Shown here: positions 62,484 through 64,000 of the stretch, piece after piece
Layout of the letters: every line of letters begins with the position of its first letter
Numbering within the stretch: the stretch's first letter is position 1
NCBI RefSeq assembly: GCF_009720145.1
Contig: NZ_CP046253.1
Location: forward strand, 310,001-374,000
From: Sphingobium sp. CAP-1
Lineage (GTDB): Bacteria > Pseudomonadota > Alphaproteobacteria > Sphingomonadales > Sphingomonadaceae
Reading direction: 5' to 3'
DNA: 64,000 nt
Translations under genes and position numbers: made by a program
Notes under the pieces: generated by a model
Seen by the model: only the letters and a program-made list of their open reading frames with translations
What the model was told of the DNA's origin: nothing
Database searches by the model: none

Positions 62484-64000
62484 ATGACCCTTGCCCGGAC
62501 CCTGCTCGCCGCCACGCTGCTGATCGCCGCCCCCGCTCTGGCGCAGAAGGACGTTCCCCATATCGAGACGCGCGCCGGCAAACATGCCCTGATCGTGGAC
62601 GGCGCGCCCTTCCTGATGCTGGGCGGACAGGTCAACAACAGCAGCAACTATGCCGCGCCGCTGGAAAAGGTCTGGGCGACGCTCGACCGGATCGGTGCCA
62701 ACACGGTCGAGGCGCCAGTCGCCTGGGAACAACTGGAGCCGCAGGAGGGCAAGTTCGACTACAGCTTCGTCCAGACCTTGCTCGATGAAGCGCGCAAGCA
62801 TGACAAGCGCGTCGTCCTGCTCTGGTTCGGCGCTTGGAAGAATACCGGCCTTGCCTATACGCCCGACTGGGTGAAGCTCGACAATCGCCGCTTCCCCCGC
62901 ATGAGGACGAAGGACGGCAAGGATCATGGCGTCCTGTCCCCCCATGGCGCGGCGACGCTGGAGGCGGACAAGCGCGCGTTCCTGAAGCTGATGACCTATA
63001 TTCGCGATCATGATGCGCAGAACACGGTCATCATGGTGCAGCCGGAAAATGAGGTCGGCAGCTATCGCAATCCGCGCGACTATGGCCCGGCGGCGCAGAC
63101 CTTGTTCGACGGTCCCGTCCCGGTGGCGCTGACCAGGGCGCTGAAGAAGCCGGCCGGCACCTGGGCGGGTGTTTTCGGGGATCAGGCCGACCGCGCGTTC
63201 AACACATGGCATACCGCCCGCTATATCGAAGCGCTGGCAAGCGCCGGCAAGGCGATCAAGCCGCTGCCTATATATGTGAATGCAGCGCTGGGCGATCCTT
63301 TCGCCAAGCCCGATGCCATGGCGCTGTCGAGCGGTGGGCCGCAGGGCGATGTCATCGACATCTGGAAAGCGGCGGCCCCGTCGATCGATCTGGCCGCGCC
63401 GGACATTTACGACCGGACCAGCCGCAACGTGTTCAGGCATCTCGATCTCTATGCCCGGCCGGATAATGCGCTGATGGTGCCGGAAATCGGCAATGCGGCG
63501 GAATATGCGCGCTATTTCTGGGCGGCGCTGGGCCGGGGGGCAATCGGCTTCTCGCCGTTCGGCATGGATGAGACTGACTATTTCAACTATCCGCTGGGTG
63601 CCAAGGGTTTCGACGCGGCGACGCTGGACGCCTTCGGCCGGAAATATCGCATCCTGTCCTCCGCTCCCTGGGCGAAGATCGCCTTCGACCATCCGGTCTG
63701 GGGCGCGGCCAGGCCCGATGACGGGATGCCGCTCAACACGACCATGGGCGACTGGACGATCACCGCCAGCTTCGGCCAGTGGCAGTTTGGCCAGCGCGAA
63801 TGGTTTCCCAGCGCGGACCTGCCCGCCTGGGCGAACGAACCGACCGGCGGCATGGTGGTAGCCCAGCTATCGGCCAATGAGTTCCTCTTCACCGGCGATC
63901 ATGTCCGGGTGGAGTTCGCCCCGAAGAATGGCAGCGCGCCAGGCGGCATGATCGTACGCGTCGAGGAAGGCCATTTCGACAAGGGCGCGTGGATCATGGA
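62484..64000 (+). CDS. Exported GH35-type beta-galactosidase, partial (runs off the window)
   Basis: The frame is open from ATG 62484 to the window edge (505 codons so far). Signal peptide TLARTLLAATLLIAAPALAQ, then a GH35/GH42-like barrel: GGQVNNSSNYA, AWEQLEPQEGKFDYS, acid/base Glu in VQPENEVGSY, and nucleophile Glu in MVPEIGNAAEYARYFWAA. A DUF5597-like C-terminal domain follows (about 390 onward). It likely removes beta-galactosyl residues in the periplasm. It lies 11 bp after the mutarotase gene in the same operon. Confidence 0.88.
   Translation, partial: MTLARTLLAATLLIAAPALAQKDVPHIETRAGKHALIVDGAPFLMLGGQVNNSSNYAAPLEKVWATLDRIGANTVEAPVAWEQLEPQEGKFDYSFVQTLLDEARKHDKRVVLLWFGAWKNTGLAYTPDWVKLDNRRFPRMRTKDGKDHGVLSPHGAATLEADKRAFLKLMTYIRDHDAQNTVIMVQPENEVGSYRNPRDYGPAAQTLFDGPVPVALTRALKKPAGTWAGVFGDQADRAFNTWHTARYIEALASAGKAIKPLPIYVNAALGDPFAKPDAMALSSGGPQGDVIDIWKAAAPSIDLAAPDIYDRTSRNVFRHLDLYARPDNALMVPEIGNAAEYARYFWAALGRGAIGFSPFGMDETDYFNYPLGAKGFDAATLDAFGRKYRILSSAPWAKIAFDHPVWGAARPDDGMPLNTTMGDWTITASFGQWQFGQREWFPSADLPAWANEPTGGMVVAQLSANEFLFTGDHVRVEFAPKNGSAPGGMIVRVEEGHFDKGAWIM

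Noticed and set aside
62391..63692. 433-codon minus-strand frame over the GH35 gene
   Set aside because: Antisense to an exported glycosidase with both catalytic glutamates.
1..64000. CRISPR array, prophage or antiphage defence island
   Set aside because: No regularly spaced direct repeats, cas genes, phage structural genes or recognisable defence genes were seen. The only mobile element is the Tn3-family transposon.

Overview
The window is GC-rich DNA with densely packed genes that often overlap by ATGA. It looks like an alphaproteobacterial chromosome, most likely of the Sphingomonadales. This rests on the gene style (carbohydrate-type TonB receptor beside glycosidases, CysNC fusion, aerobic cob operon with CobG, CobF and CobE), not on an rRNA or marker search. 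No rRNA, tRNA or CRISPR array was seen.

Layout. 0.2-6.3 kb: an unrecognised iron-oxygenase-like protein, a LuxR-type regulator, and sulfate activation (cysD, cysNC, cysQ). 6.3-11.5 kb: an exported EF-hand protein and a DUF4198 protein, opposite a TonB-dependent receptor (frameshifted by a 5-bp tandem duplication) with its own TonB-like protein, then a LysR regulator. 11.9-17.6 kb: an Lrp regulator divergent from a complete Phe/Tyr degradation operon (phhA-hppD-hmgA-fahA-maiA). 17.6-18.7 kb: an exported ThuA-domain protein. 18.9-39.9 kb: aerobic cobalamin synthesis, with two sister B12 riboswitches, one before a Ni/Co permease and one before cobW-cobN-cobG-cobH-cobI-cobJ-cobL-cobE-cobM-cobB-cobF-cobO-bluB-DUF1636-cobT-phosphatase-cobS. 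cobK lies inverted inside this series; cobD and cobC run back on the minus strand, divergent from cobP. cobS, cobD and cobC each carry one single-base deletion.

39.9-64 kb is a carbohydrate locus. A GH2 beta-galactosidase faces a minus-strand operon (iclR, SGNH esterase A, SGNH esterase B, GH29 fucosidase, GH31 xylosidase, GH1 beta-glucosidase). Divergent from iclR is a plus-strand series: carbohydrate-type TonB receptor, FucP symporter, an aldo/keto reductase fused to a SAF domain, the UxaA-type large dehydratase subunit, an SDR, a mutarotase and a GH35 enzyme running off the window. Together they suggest uptake and side-chain stripping of fucosylated, acetylated xyloglucan-like glycans, and oxidation of the released L-fucose through L-fuconate. 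A complete 4,109-bp Tn3-family transposon with a perfect 5-bp target duplication (GTATA) has split SGNH esterase A; removing it restores an intact 262-residue gene.

The most unusual observations are the reductase-SAF fusion beside a stand-alone UxaA-type subunit (a possible non-classical L-fuconate dehydratase), the duplicated B12 riboswitch with a conserved outer stem, cobK embedded antisense with overlapping start codons, the cluster of frameshifts in the last cob genes, and the exactly reconstructable transposon insertion.
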